Origin: Arsenicicoccus dermatophilus
GTDB lineage: Bacteria; Actinomycetota; Actinomycetes; Actinomycetales; Dermatophilaceae
Length of the DNA stretch: 64,000 nucleotides
Assembly: GCF_022568795.1 (NCBI RefSeq)
Contig: NZ_JAKZHU010000001.1
Location: forward strand, 1,674,001-1,738,000
Reading direction: 5' to 3'
The notes below the pieces were generated by a model. The model saw only the letters and a list, made by a program, of their open reading frames with translations, made no database searches and was not told the DNA's origin. The translations under genes and the position numbers were made by a program. This document shows, piece by piece, positions 54,214 through 64,000 of this stretch; positions within the stretch are counted from its first letter, which is position 1, and every line of letters begins with the position of its first letter.

Positions 54214-55542
54214 TCAGGGGAACCGAGGCTCTCCCCGACACCTTCGGTGGATCCAGGGGGGATCGCCATGCCGAGGCACCCGTCCGTCATGGCCGCCGTC
54301 GTCTGCTCCGTGGCCGCGCTCGCGACCGCTCCGACCACCACCGCTGCCCAGGCATCCTCGGTCGGCGGCGTCGCCACCGGTCGCCGGTCGCGGCCACCGT
54401 CGCGCCCCGCGTGGTCGCCCTCGGGGACTCCTTCGCCTCCGGCGAGGGCCTGTCGGGAGGAGTCCGGCGTCAGCAGGTCGAGCCCCGGGTGGGCTGCCTT
54501 CAGGAAGGCCCGGGTCCCCGTCGGCGCACCCGAGACGCTCCACGGCCGTCAGAAGCCCGCGACGAGCTGCTCGACGGCGCGCGAAGGCCGCCGGATCGGC
54601 CACCATCACCAGGTGCCCGGCGCCGGGGATCTCGATCGTCCGGGGCCGGCCGAGGTAGTCCTGCGCCAGCGCGAGCGAACCCCCGGAGGTGGCGTCCTCG
54701 GCGCCCCAGACGATGGCGCGTGGGACCGTGATCCGGCGCAGCTCGTCCGGCGTCAGGTGCAGCACCCCCGACCCCGCCATCGCCGGCAGGGCCTGCTCCG
54801 TCGACCGCTGCCGCATGGGTCGCAGCCAGGCCTCGACCAGCTCGGGGGTGACGGCGAGGCAGCGAGAGCCGCACTGCTGCCGGACGATCCGCTCGTCGAG
54901 CCAGGACCAGCGGGTGCCCACGCGGTAGGCCGCGAGGACCCAGGGGCTGTGCAGCAGCCACGAGGGCGGGCCGGAGCGCGGCTCGTCCGAGCCGTCCTCG
55001 CGTCGGAAGGGCAGCGCGTCCCCGTCGGCGAGGACGATCCCGCCCACGTGGTCGGGGTGCTGCAGCGCGAGCCCGGCAGCGACGGCGGCGCCCATCGAGT
55101 GCCCCACCACCGCAGGGCGATCCAGGCCCAGTCGCGCGATCAGGCCGTCGACCAGCGCCACCTGGTGGTCCAGGTCGTGGCGCCCGGTCCGCCCGGTGTA
55201 GCCGTGCCCCTCCAGGTCCACCGCCACCACCCGCCGGCTGCCCGCGAGCAGGCGGGCGCTGGTCTCCCAGACGGCGGTGTGCTCGGCGAAGCCGTGGATC
55301 AGCAGGATCGGCCGCCCCGGGCCGCCGCCCCACTCGCGGAAGTGCACCCGGGTGCCCGCCACCTGCACGTCCGCCCCGTCGGGTGCGGCCAGCGTGTCCG
55401 GCGGCGAGATCGCCCAGCAGGTCACCAGCGCCAGGACCGTGAGGGCCGCGACCACCCCGAGCACCCCGACGCCGAGACGCCGCAGCGCCCGCCGCACCCG
55501 GGGCAGTCCCCGGACGCGACGGGCGCCGCCGTCGTTCGTCAT
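54214..55542 (-). CDS. Alpha/beta hydrolase with N-terminal membrane helix, frameshifted near its C-terminus
   Basis: Signal anchor near residues 22-45 (LGVGVLGVVAALTVLALVTC), then an alpha/beta hydrolase: PILLIHGFAEHTAVWE oxyanion loop, AVVGHSMGAAVAAGLAL with the nucleophile Ser, WGAEDATSGG with the acid and IPGAGHLVMVADP with the His. The family should end within about 12 codons at 54549, and reading one frame over gives AVEQLVAGF-stop there. The actual frame shifts in a GC-dinucleotide run just before and reads on for 110 arginine- and proline-rich residues to 54214, antisense to the SGNH relic. Either a sequencing error or a decaying C-terminus. The catalytic part is intact. Confidence 0.75.
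   Translation of the reverse strand: MTNDGGARRVRGLPRVRRALRRLGVGVLGVVAALTVLALVTCWAISPPDTLAAPDGADVQVAGTRVHFREWGGGPGRPILLIHGFAEHTAVWETSARLLAGSRRVVAVDLEGHGYTGRTGRHDLDHQVALVDGLIARLGLDRPAVVGHSMGAAVAAGLALQHPDHVGGIVLADGDALPFRREDGSDEPRSGPPSWLLHSPWVLAAYRVGTRWSWLDERIVRQQCGSRCLAVTPELVEAWLRPMRQRSTEQALPAMAGSGVLHLTPDELRRITVPRAIVWGAEDATSGGSLALAQDYLGRPRTIEIPGAGHLVMVADPAAFARRRAARRGLLTAVERLGCADGDPGLPEGSPPGARPADAGLLPTGPRRRRRSPRGRPRGARRWPRPATGGDAADRGCLGSGGGRSGRERGHGADDGGHDGRVPRHGDPPWIHRRCRGEPRFP
54268..54500 (+). pseudogene. Truncated, frameshifted SGNH/GDSL hydrolase (secreted)
   Basis: ATG 54268 opens a signal peptide (MPRHPSVMAAVVCSVAALAT followed by PTTTAAQAS). At about 54385 the frame changes, and PRVVALGDSFASGEGL appears in another frame, the block I nucleophile motif of SGNH hydrolases (GDSxxxG). 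The following 25 residues (GVRRQQVEPRVG) are already unlike the family, and the rest of the esterase, including blocks III and V, is absent, replaced by the alpha/beta hydrolase gene on the other strand. A remnant. Confidence 0.75.
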
Positions 55543-55546
55543 CCGG

Positions 55547-57055
55547 TCACTGGCACTTGGCCAGGATCAGCTCGCGCACCTTGGCCGCGTCGGCCTGACC
55601 CTTCATGGCCTTCATGACCTGGCCGATGAGGGCGCCCGCGGCCTGGACCTTGCCGTCCTTGATCTTGGCGACGATGTCGGCGTTGCGGCCGAGCACCTCG
55701 TCGACGGCGGCCTCCAGCGCGGAGTCGTCCTGCACCAGCTCCAGCCCGCGGGCGTCGGCGACCTCACGGGGCGAGCCCTCGCCGGCCAGCACCCCGTCCA
55801 TGACCTGACGGGCCATGGAGTCGTTGAGGCGGCCGTCGCGGACCATGGTGTCCAGCTCGGCGACGTGCTCCGGGGTGACCCCCATGTCGGCGAGGTCCTT
55901 GGCCTGGTCGTTGGCGCGGCGGGAGACCTCACCCATCCACCACTTGCGGGCGGCGGGCGGGGTCGCCCCGGCGGCGACGGAGGCCTCGATGAGCTCGACG
56001 GCGCCGGCGTTGACGACGTCGCGCATCTCCAGGTCGGAGTAGCCCCACTCCCCCTGCAGCCGCTTGCGCCGCTCACCGGGAGGCTCGGGCAGGGTCGCCC
56101 GCAGCTGCTCGACCCACTCGCGACTCGGGGCGACCGGCACCAGGTCCGGCTCCGGGAAGTAGCGGTAGTCCTCGGCGTCGGACTTCTCGCGACCCGAGGT
56201 CGTCACCCCGGTGTCCTCGTGCCAGTGCCGGGTCTCCTGCAGGATCGTCCCGCCCGACGAGAGGATCGCGCCGTGGCGCTGCATCTCGTAGCGCACCGCC
56301 CGCTCGACCGACCTCAGCGAGTTGACGTTCTTGGTCTCGGTGCGGGTGCCGAAGCGGTCCGCGCCCTTGGGCATCAGCGACACGTTGGCGTCGCAGCGCA
56401 TCGAGCCCTGCTCCATCCGCGCGTCCGAGACATCCAGCGCACGCATCAGGTCACGTATGGCGGAGACGTACGCCTTGGCGACCTCCGGCATCCGCTCGCC
56501 CGCGCCGGTCACCGGCTTGGTGACGATCTCGATAAGCGGGATGCCCGCCCGGTTGTAGTCCAGCAGCGAGTAGTCGGCGCCGTGGATGCGCCCGGTGGCG
56601 CCGCCCATGTGCAGCGACTTGCCGGTGTCCTCCTCCATGTGGGCGCGCTCGATCTCCACCCGGAAGACCTCGCCGTCGTCCAGCGTCACGTCGAGATAGC
56701 CGCCGTAGGCGATCGGCTCGTCGTACTGCGAGGTCTGGAAGTTCTTGGGCATGTCCGGGTAGAAGTAGTTCTTCCGCGCGAAGCGGCACCACTCGGCTAT
56801 CTCGCAGTTGAGGGCCAGGCCGATCCGGATCGCGGACTCCACACCCTTGGCGTTGACCACCGGCAGGGCGCCGGGCAGGCCGAGGCACACCGGGCACACC
56901 TGGGTGTTGGGCTCGGCCCCGAAGGTCGTGGCGCAGGAGCAGAACATCTTGGTGGCGGTGCTCAGCTCGACGTGCACCTCGAGCCCCATCACGGGGTCGA
57001 AGCGCTCGAGGACCTCGTCGTAGCCGAGGACCTCCTCGACGTGGGTCGTGGCCAT
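55547..57055 (-). CDS. gatB: Aspartyl/glutamyl-tRNA amidotransferase subunit B
   Basis: Kinase and tRNA-binding subunit of GatCAB, which converts Glu-tRNA(Gln) to Gln-tRNA(Gln). The 502 residues include [18 protein letters not shown], a zinc site with [39 protein letters not shown] and the C-terminal YqeY-like domain ([18 protein letters not shown]). Just two bases separate it from gatA. The window also has the tRNA-Gln and gltX this enzyme depends on. Confidence 0.97.
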   Translation of the reverse strand: MATTHVEEVLGYDEVLERFDPVMGLEVHVELSTATKMFCSCATTFGAEPNTQVCPVCLGLPGALPVVNAKGVESAIRIGLALNCEIAEWCRFARKNYFYPDMPKNFQTSQYDEPIAYGGYLDVTLDDGEVFRVEIERAHMEEDTGKSLHMGGATGRIHGADYSLLDYNRAGIPLIEIVTKPVTGAGERMPEVAKAYVSAIRDLMRALDVSDARMEQGSMRCDANVSLMPKGADRFGTRTETKNVNSLRSVERAVRYEMQRHGAILSSGGTILQETRHWHEDTGVTTSGREKSDAEDYRYFPEPDLVPVAPSREWVEQLRATLPEPPGERRKRLQGEWGYSDLEMRDVVNAGAVELIEASVAAGATPPAARKWWMGEVSRRANDQAKDLADMGVTPEHVAELDTMVRDGRLNDSMARQVMDGVLAGEGSPREVADARGLELVQDDSALEAAVDEVLGRNADIVAKIKDGKVQAAGALIGQVMKAMKGQADAAKVRELILAKCQ

Positions 57056-57056
57056 G

Positions 57057-58589
57057 TCAGCGGTCCTTCCGGGTCTCGTCGCCGGGCAGCGCCGGCGCCT
57101 GGTCGAGCAGCGGCCCGCCCCAGGTCTGCTCGAGCTCGCGCTCGACGTAGGCGGCGACGCGGTACATCCGGTCGTCGGCCATCGCGGGGGCGAGGATCTG
57201 CATGCCGACCGGCAGCCCGTCCTCGGGGGCCAGGCCGGTGGGGACCGACATGCCGGGGGTGCCGGCGAGGTTGGCCGGGATGGTGGCGATGTCGTTGAGG
57301 TACATCGCCATCGGGTCGTCGATCTTGTCGCCCAGCTTGAACGCCGTGGTCGGCGCGGTGGGGCTGATCAGCACGTCGCACCGCTCGAAGGCCGCCTCGA
57401 AGTCCCGCGCGATGAGGGTGCGGACCTTCTGAGCCTGGCCGTAGTAGGCGTCGTAGTAGCCGCTGGACAGGGCATAGGTGCCGAGGATGATGCGGCGCTT
57501 GACCTCCGGGCCGAAGCCTGCGTCGCGCGTGGCCGCCATGACCTGCTCGGCGCTGGGGGCGTCGACGCCCTGGGGCGCCACCCGCATGCCGTAACGCATG
57601 GCGTCGAACTTCGCGAGGTTGCTGGAGGCCTCGGACGGCAGGATCAGGTAGTACGCCGCCAGGGCGTAGCGGAAGTGGGGGCAGGAGACCTCGACGATCT
57701 CGGCGCCCCCGGCCTCGAGCAGCGCGACCGTCTCGTCGAAGCGCTGCTGCACCCCGGCCTGGTAGCCCTCGCCCGACAGCTCCTTGACCACGCCGATCCG
57801 CATCCCACGGACGTCGCCGTTGCGGGCGGCCTCGACGACCGGCGGCACCGGGGCGTCGATCGAGGTGGAGTCGCGGGGGTCGTGCCCGCCCATGAGCTCG
57901 TGGAGCAGGGCGGTGTCCAGGACGGTGCGCGCGCACGGGCCCGCCTGGTCGAGGGAGGAGGCGAGTGCGACGAGGCCGTAGCGCGAGACTCCGCCATACG
58001 TCGGCTTGGTCCCGACCGAGCCGGTCACGGCCGCGGGCTGACGGATCGAGCCGCCGGTGTCGGTGCCGGTCGCGAGCGGGGCCTGGAAGGACGCCACGAC
58101 CGAGGAGGAGCCACCGCCTGAGCCGCCGGGGATCCGCTCCAGGTCCCAGGGGTTGTGAGAGGGGCCGTAGGCCGAGTGCTCGGTGGAGGAGCCCATGGCG
58201 AACTCGTCCATGTTGGTCTTGCCCAGGATCGGCATCCGCGCGGCCTTGATGTGCTCGACGACGGTCGAGTCGTAGGGCGGCACCCAGCCGTCGAGCATCT
58301 TCGAGCCGCACGTGGTGGGCATGCCCGTCGTGGTCATCACGTCCTTGACCGCGATCGGGACGCCGGCGAGGGGGTGCAGCTGCTCGCCCCGGGCTCGCAG
58401 CTCGTCGACCTCGCGGGCCGTGGCGAGAGCGCCCTCGGCGTCGACGTGGAGGTAGGAGTGGACCGCGCCGTCGACGGCGGCGATCCGGTCGAGGTGGGCC
58501 TGGGTCAGCTCGACGGCGGTGAAGTCGCCGGCGGCGAGGCCCTCGGACATCTGGGCGGCGGTGAGCCGGGTGAGGTCGGTGGTCGTCAT
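57057..58589 (-). CDS. gatA: Aspartyl/glutamyl-tRNA amidotransferase subunit A
   Basis: Amidase subunit of GatCAB, releasing ammonia from glutamine or asparagine. In 510 residues the Ser-cis-Ser-Lys site is complete: Lys in [19 protein letters not shown] and the serines in [14 protein letters not shown] and [15 protein letters not shown]. It lies between gatC (two bases) and gatB (one base), one operon. Confidence 0.97.
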   Translation of the reverse strand: MTTTDLTRLTAAQMSEGLAAGDFTAVELTQAHLDRIAAVDGAVHSYLHVDAEGALATAREVDELRARGEQLHPLAGVPIAVKDVMTTTGMPTTCGSKMLDGWVPPYDSTVVEHIKAARMPILGKTNMDEFAMGSSTEHSAYGPSHNPWDLERIPGGSGGGSSSVVASFQAPLATGTDTGGSIRQPAAVTGSVGTKPTYGGVSRYGLVALASSLDQAGPCARTVLDTALLHELMGGHDPRDSTSIDAPVPPVVEAARNGDVRGMRIGVVKELSGEGYQAGVQQRFDETVALLEAGGAEIVEVSCPHFRYALAAYYLILPSEASSNLAKFDAMRYGMRVAPQGVDAPSAEQVMAATRDAGFGPEVKRRIILGTYALSSGYYDAYYGQAQKVRTLIARDFEAAFERCDVLISPTAPTTAFKLGDKIDDPMAMYLNDIATIPANLAGTPGMSVPTGLAPEDGLPVGMQILAPAMADDRMYRVAAYVERELEQTWGGPLLDQAPALPGDETRKDR

Positions 58590-58591
58590 GG

Positions 58592-58888
58592 TCAGTCCTC
58601 GCTCAGGATCCGGGGCACCTGGAAGCGGTCGAGCTCCTGCTCGGGCGCTGCGGACAGGGCCTGCGCGGCGGTGAGGCCGGGCTTGACCTCGTCGGGCCGG
58701 GTCACGTTGGTCAGGGGCATCGGGTGCGACATCGGCGGGACGTCGTCGGCGGCGACCTCGCCGACCTGCGCGACGGAGTCGAGGATGACGGCCAGCTCCC
58801 CGGCCGTCGTGTCGAGCTCGGCATCGGTCATCTCGATGCGCGCGAGGCTGGCCAGGTGGGCGACCTGGTCGCGGGACAGGGAAGACAT
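58592..58888 (-). CDS. gatC: Aspartyl/glutamyl-tRNA amidotransferase subunit C
   Basis: A 98-residue helper subunit that holds GatA to Gat[24 protein letters not shown] and [19 protein letters not shown] with the typical C-terminal tail. First gene of the gatCAB operon, starting at ATG 58888. Confidence 0.96.
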   Translation of the reverse strand: MSSLSRDQVAHLASLARIEMTDAELDTTAGELAVILDSVAQVGEVAADDVPPMSHPMPLTNVTRPDEVKPGLTAAQALSAAPEQELDRFQVPRILSED

Positions 58889-59035
58889 GCGCCGCAGTCT
58901 AGTGGCGCTGCGTGATCCGCCACGTCGCCTGCCCGGGGTGCGGGCCCGGAGGAGCCGGACCCCGGGCGTTACGGCCTTGCTCCGACCGGTTCGGTGACTC
59001 CACGCGGATGGCGCACCCCTCGGTCCGCCACCCGA

Positions 59036-59054
59036 GGTAACGAGTCAAGGTAAC
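59036..59054 (+). promoter_or_regulatory. Direct repeat GGTAAC-N7-GGTAAC upstream of the GH43 gene
   Basis: Two identical hexamers 13 bases apart, some 40-55 bp before the GTG start and just upstream of TACCGT (a TANNNT -10 candidate at 59074-59079). The half-site resembles that upstream of the polyester-hydrolase gene. Regulator unknown. Confidence 0.4.
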
Positions 59055-59091
59055 TCTCCGTGGATGATTCAACTACCGTTGAGTACGCGGC

Positions 59092-60338
59092 GTGACTACT
59101 TCCACCTCTCTCCGACGACACCGCCTCCTGCGGGCGGCTGCTATCGCCGTCCTCGCGGCCAGCGCCGCCGCCGGCTCGGTGGTGTCCCAGCCCGCCGCGC
59201 CCACCGCCCAGGCCGCCACCGACACCGGCTGGTTCAAGCCGGCGACGACCTACGTGGGCGAGTTCGCCGACCCCGACGTCCTCAAGGTCGGCAGCACCTA
59301 CTACGCCTACGGCACCAACACCGGCGGGGCCTACCTGCCCGTGATGCACTCGGTCGACACGAAGTCGTGGATCGCCCGCCGTGCCTACGGCGCCGTCGGC
59401 GACCCGCTGCCCAACAAGGGCATCAACCCCCGCACCGGCACCTACTACCCCGGCCTGCGCAAGGTCTACAACGGCACGCTGCGGGTCGACCCCTACTACT
59501 GCACGACGCCCTGCCCGACGTGGCCGCCTGGGCCGACCGCAGCCGCTGCAAGGTGGTCACGCCCGGCACCACCGCTGCCGAGGACAAGTGGTGCGTCGGC
59601 GCCTGGGCCCCCTCCGTGGAGCGGCTGAAGGACGGCCGCTACCTCCTGGCCTACGTCGCCCAGCAGAGCTATGCCACCGGCCGCCAGTGCATCTCGCTCG
59701 CGACCGCCACGTCCCCCGAGGGCCCCTTCATCGACCGGACCACCAAGCCGGTCGTGTGCTCGGGGGACCCCCACGGCTCGATCGACCCGGACCTGTTCCG
59801 TGACCCGAAGACCGGCCAGCTGCACCTGATCTTCAAGAACGAGGGTGTTCCGGGCAGCAAGCCCACCGAGATCTACAGCATCCCGATCAACGACGCGGGC
59901 ACCTTCCGGGACGCCGCGACCAGCTATGTGCCCGGGGTGAGCCAGGCGCTGCTGCTGCGCACCTCCCAGACCTGGGAGGGGACGCTGGTCGAGAACCCCT
60001 CGATGGTCTTCTGGGGCGGCCGCTACTTCCTCTTCCACTCCGGCAACCTGTGGCAGACGGCGAGCTACGCGACCGGTGAGACCCACTGCGCGTCCCCGCG
60101 CTCCACGTGCGGCCGGATCTTCACCTACCCGATCCTCAGGACCAGCTCGACCCTCGGGATCTGGGGGCCGGGCGGCGCCTCGGCCTTCGTCGATCCGAGC
60201 GGCAAGATCGCGATGATGTATGCCGCCTGGAACAGGTCCACCACCGGCTACGCCTACGCCAACCGGATCTACCACGTGGCCCGGATGACGTATGCCGACA
60301 GTCAGGGCCGGGTCACCGTCGCCAACGCGCTCGGCTGA
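59092..60338 (+). pseudogene. Secreted glycoside hydrolase family 43, interrupted by a frameshift at about 59500
   Basis: GTG 59092 opens a signal peptide (to about residue 42) and the first blade of a five-bladed propeller: GEFADPDVLKVGSTYYAYG with the catalytic-base Asp. After RVDPYYC the frame is lost, and it would stop at 59628. One frame over the protein resumes with PDVAAWADRSRCKV and carries on to 60338: GSIDPDLFRDPKTGQLHLIF and LVENPSMVFWGGRYFLFHSG (the probable proton-donor Glu). All three GH43 catalytic positions exist but in two frames. The shift equals one missing base, either a real mutation or a read error. It would attack arabinan/xylan-like chains. Confidence 0.85.
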
Positions 60339-60358
60339 TCGCCGGCGTCGCAGGCCCT

Positions 60359-60398
60359 GCCCGGTCGCAGCCTGGCGCGATCGCGGCCGCGACCGGGC
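60359..60398. terminator. Terminator hairpin between GH43 and ligA
   Basis: A 10-bp perfect stem (60359-60368 with 60389-60398) with a 20-base loop lies between the converging genes. Confidence 0.65.
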
Positions 60399-60419
60399 GG
60401 GGCCGGCGGCAGCGTGCGA

Positions 60420-62765
<2,346 letters not shown>

Positions 62766-62776
62766 TCAGGCGCCCC

Positions 62777-63130
62777 TCAGCCCGCAGCCGGCGCGCCGCC
62801 CGCCACGAATCCCCGCTCCTGGTGGAAGGACTCGTAGCGCAGCCACTTGTCGGCCAGGGCCTCCTCGACGTCGACGCCCAGCCGCTGCGCCGCCACGAGC
62901 GTCATGGCGAGCACGTCGTCGACCTCGCCGCGCACCGCCTCGGCCAGCTCGTCCGGCGAGCGCCCGCGGTCGCGCCCCTGGCCGCTCGACGACAGGTGCG
63001 CCTGGACGAGCTCGCCCACCTCCTCGGCGAGCTTGAGCAGCACCCACTCGGTGGTGCGGTCCACGCCGTAGTGGTCGGCGTAGCCCGCCGAGACGTACTC
63101 GATCCGGTCCTGCCACTGCGCGAGCTCCAT
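62777..63130 (-). CDS. MazG-like nucleotide pyrophosphohydrolase
   Basis: A 117-residue all-alpha NTP pyrophosphatase. The metal site is in the two halves: WVLLKLAEEVGELVQAHL (EExxE) and RGEVDDVLAMTLVAAQRLG (ExxD). It would hydrolyse (d)NTPs to monophosphates; target not known. ATG 63130 has AGGA at eight bases; ATG 63139 gives three residues more. The next gene upstream is a permease on the same strand. Confidence 0.9.
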   Translation of the reverse strand: MELAQWQDRIEYVSAGYADHYGVDRTTEWVLLKLAEEVGELVQAHLSSSGQGRDRGRSPDELAEAVRGEVDDVLAMTLVAAQRLGVDVEEALADKWLRYESFHQERGFVAGGAPAAG

Positions 63131-63156
63131 GCCCGTCATCCTGCCAGCGACCTGAC

Positions 63157-64000
63157 CTACGACCGGCCCTGGCGACGTGCGGCCCAGGAGGCGGCCCACC
63201 GGTTGCCCATCCCGACCAGCACCGCGCCGGCCAGCACGATCGCGAAGCCCACGAGCGTCCACGCGTCCATGGCCTCGCCCAGCACGAGCACCCCGAGCAG
63301 GATGGACACGCAGGGGATCAGGTAGGTGACGGTCGTGGCCACGGTGGCGCCTGCGGCCCGGACCACCTGGAACTGCAGGGAGAACGCCAGGCCCGTGCCC
63401 ACCGCCCCGAGGGCGAGCACCGCCGCGAGCGACCAGGGCACCGAGCCGGATCCGTGGCGCAGGTGGACCTCCCAGGGGCTGGTGACGCCGGCCAGACCGA
63501 GGGCGCACGCCCCCACCAGGATCACCACCAGCTGTCCCGAGGCGCACAGCAGCTGGGCGGCCGGCACGGCCAGCCCACCGGGGTCGTGCTCCTTGAGGTG
63601 CAGCCGGTGCCAGGTCCGCCCGACGCCATAGCTGGAGCCCGCGAGCAGCGTCATCGCGAAGCCGAGCAGGTCCGGTCGCTCGGCCGCCGCCCAGGGCTGC
63701 ATGATCACCACGACCCCGAGGAAGCCGAGCAGCACGCCGAGGAGCTTGGGCCGGGAGAAGTGCTCGTCCCGCACGAAGACCATGGTCAGGCCCACGGTGG
63801 CGATGGGCGTGATCGCGTTGCCGATCCCCGCCAGGGCCGAGGAGACCCGGGTCTCCCCCAGGGCGAAGAAGGTGAACGGCACCGTGGCGAGGAAGAGTCC
63901 GACGACCATCAGGTGACCCCAGACGTGACGTCCGCGGGGCAGCCGGCCGCCCGTGAGCCGCAGCAGCGTCACCACGACCAGGCAGCCGGTGAGCACCCGC
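63157..64000 (-). CDS. EamA/DMT-family permease (5' end outside window)
   Basis: A drug/metabolite transporter of the RhaT/YdcZ-type superfamily. Nine predicted helices are visible in 281 residues, with the EamA repeat hallmarks ALAGIGNAITPIATVGLTM, LGVLLGFLGVVVIMQPW and, in the second half, TVTYLIPCVSILLGVLVLGE. Normally 290-310 residues and 10 helices, so only the first 20-30 residues are beyond base 64000. The substrate cannot be told. Confidence 0.9.
   Translation of the reverse strand, partial: RVLTGCLVVVTLLRLTGGRLPRGRHVWGHLMVVGLFLATVPFTFFALGETRVSSALAGIGNAITPIATVGLTMVFVRDEHFSRPKLLGVLLGFLGVVVIMQPWAAAERPDLLGFAMTLLAGSSYGVGRTWHRLHLKEHDPGGLAVPAAQLLCASGQLVVILVGACALGLAGVTSPWEVHLRHGSGSVPWSLAAVLALGAVGTGLAFSLQFQVVRAAGATVATTVTYLIPCVSILLGVLVLGEAMDAWTLVGFAIVLAGAVLVGMGNRWAASWAARRQGRS

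Overview
The window is high-GC, densely packed actinobacterial chromosome. The gene set points to Actinomycetes, probably Micrococcales near Intrasporangiaceae. The evidence is a lysine-rich-tailed HU protein, F420 biosynthesis gene cofC, two fluC copies, GatCAB next to ligA, an NdgR-like IclR regulator divergent from leuCD, and frequent GTG and leaderless starts. The genus cannot be fixed from sequence alone. There is no rRNA, CRISPR array, phage or insertion sequence.

Layout. 0-13.3 kb is conserved core: gpsA (cut by the left edge), plsC, cofC, HU, leuD-leuC with the divergent IclR regulator, an acyl-CoA synthetase relic, a CoA-transferase, tRNA-Glu and tRNA-Gln, gltX, fluC pair and an FAH-family enzyme. 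13.4-16.6 kb carries a ParA/MinD-like ATPase with a long disordered head, a DUF1992 protein and a conserved protein of uncertain function. 16.7-19.1 kb holds ilvE and leuB. 19.1-34 kb is a selenocysteine-formate module: selB, selA, tRNA-Sec, selD, an OFA-family transporter, and nrfD-fdhB-fdhA, where fdhA contains an in-frame TGA (Sec190) followed by a good SECIS hairpin. 34-39.5 kb has an SRPBCC protein, a 2'-5' RNA ligase-like protein, a secreted polyester-hydrolase (cutinase/PETase) homologue, a secreted GH3 and an AadA-like nucleotidyltransferase. 39.7-43.5 kb is ilvC-ilvN-ilvB behind a leader-peptide attenuator. 43.6-55.5 kb is accessory: a fused carboxyltransferase, a SixA-like phosphatase, a GH65 phosphorylase, a Pip/YhgE exporter with a degenerate ABC ATPase and divergent TetR regulator, GNAT, a D-2-hydroxyacid dehydrogenase, DUF937, an SGNH-hydrolase relic and a C-terminally frameshifted alpha/beta hydrolase. 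55.5-64 kb has gatB-gatA-gatC, a frameshifted GH43, ligA, a MazG-like pyrophosphohydrolase and an EamA permease cut by the right edge.

How it fits together. The backbone order (lig, gatCAB, ilvBNC, leuB, ilvE, gltX, IclR, leuCD, HU, cofC) resembles the arrangement known from Streptomyces. Here the ilvC-leuB junction has been opened by about 20 kb holding everything needed to make and insert selenocysteine plus one evident user, a membrane-anchored formate dehydrogenase. Branched-chain amino acid synthesis (ilvE, leuB, leuCD, ilvBNC) is the main biosynthetic theme, apparently under two controls: a probable IclR operator at leuC and attenuation at ilvB. Several secreted polymer-degrading genes sit in the accessory parts, some visibly decaying by frameshift.
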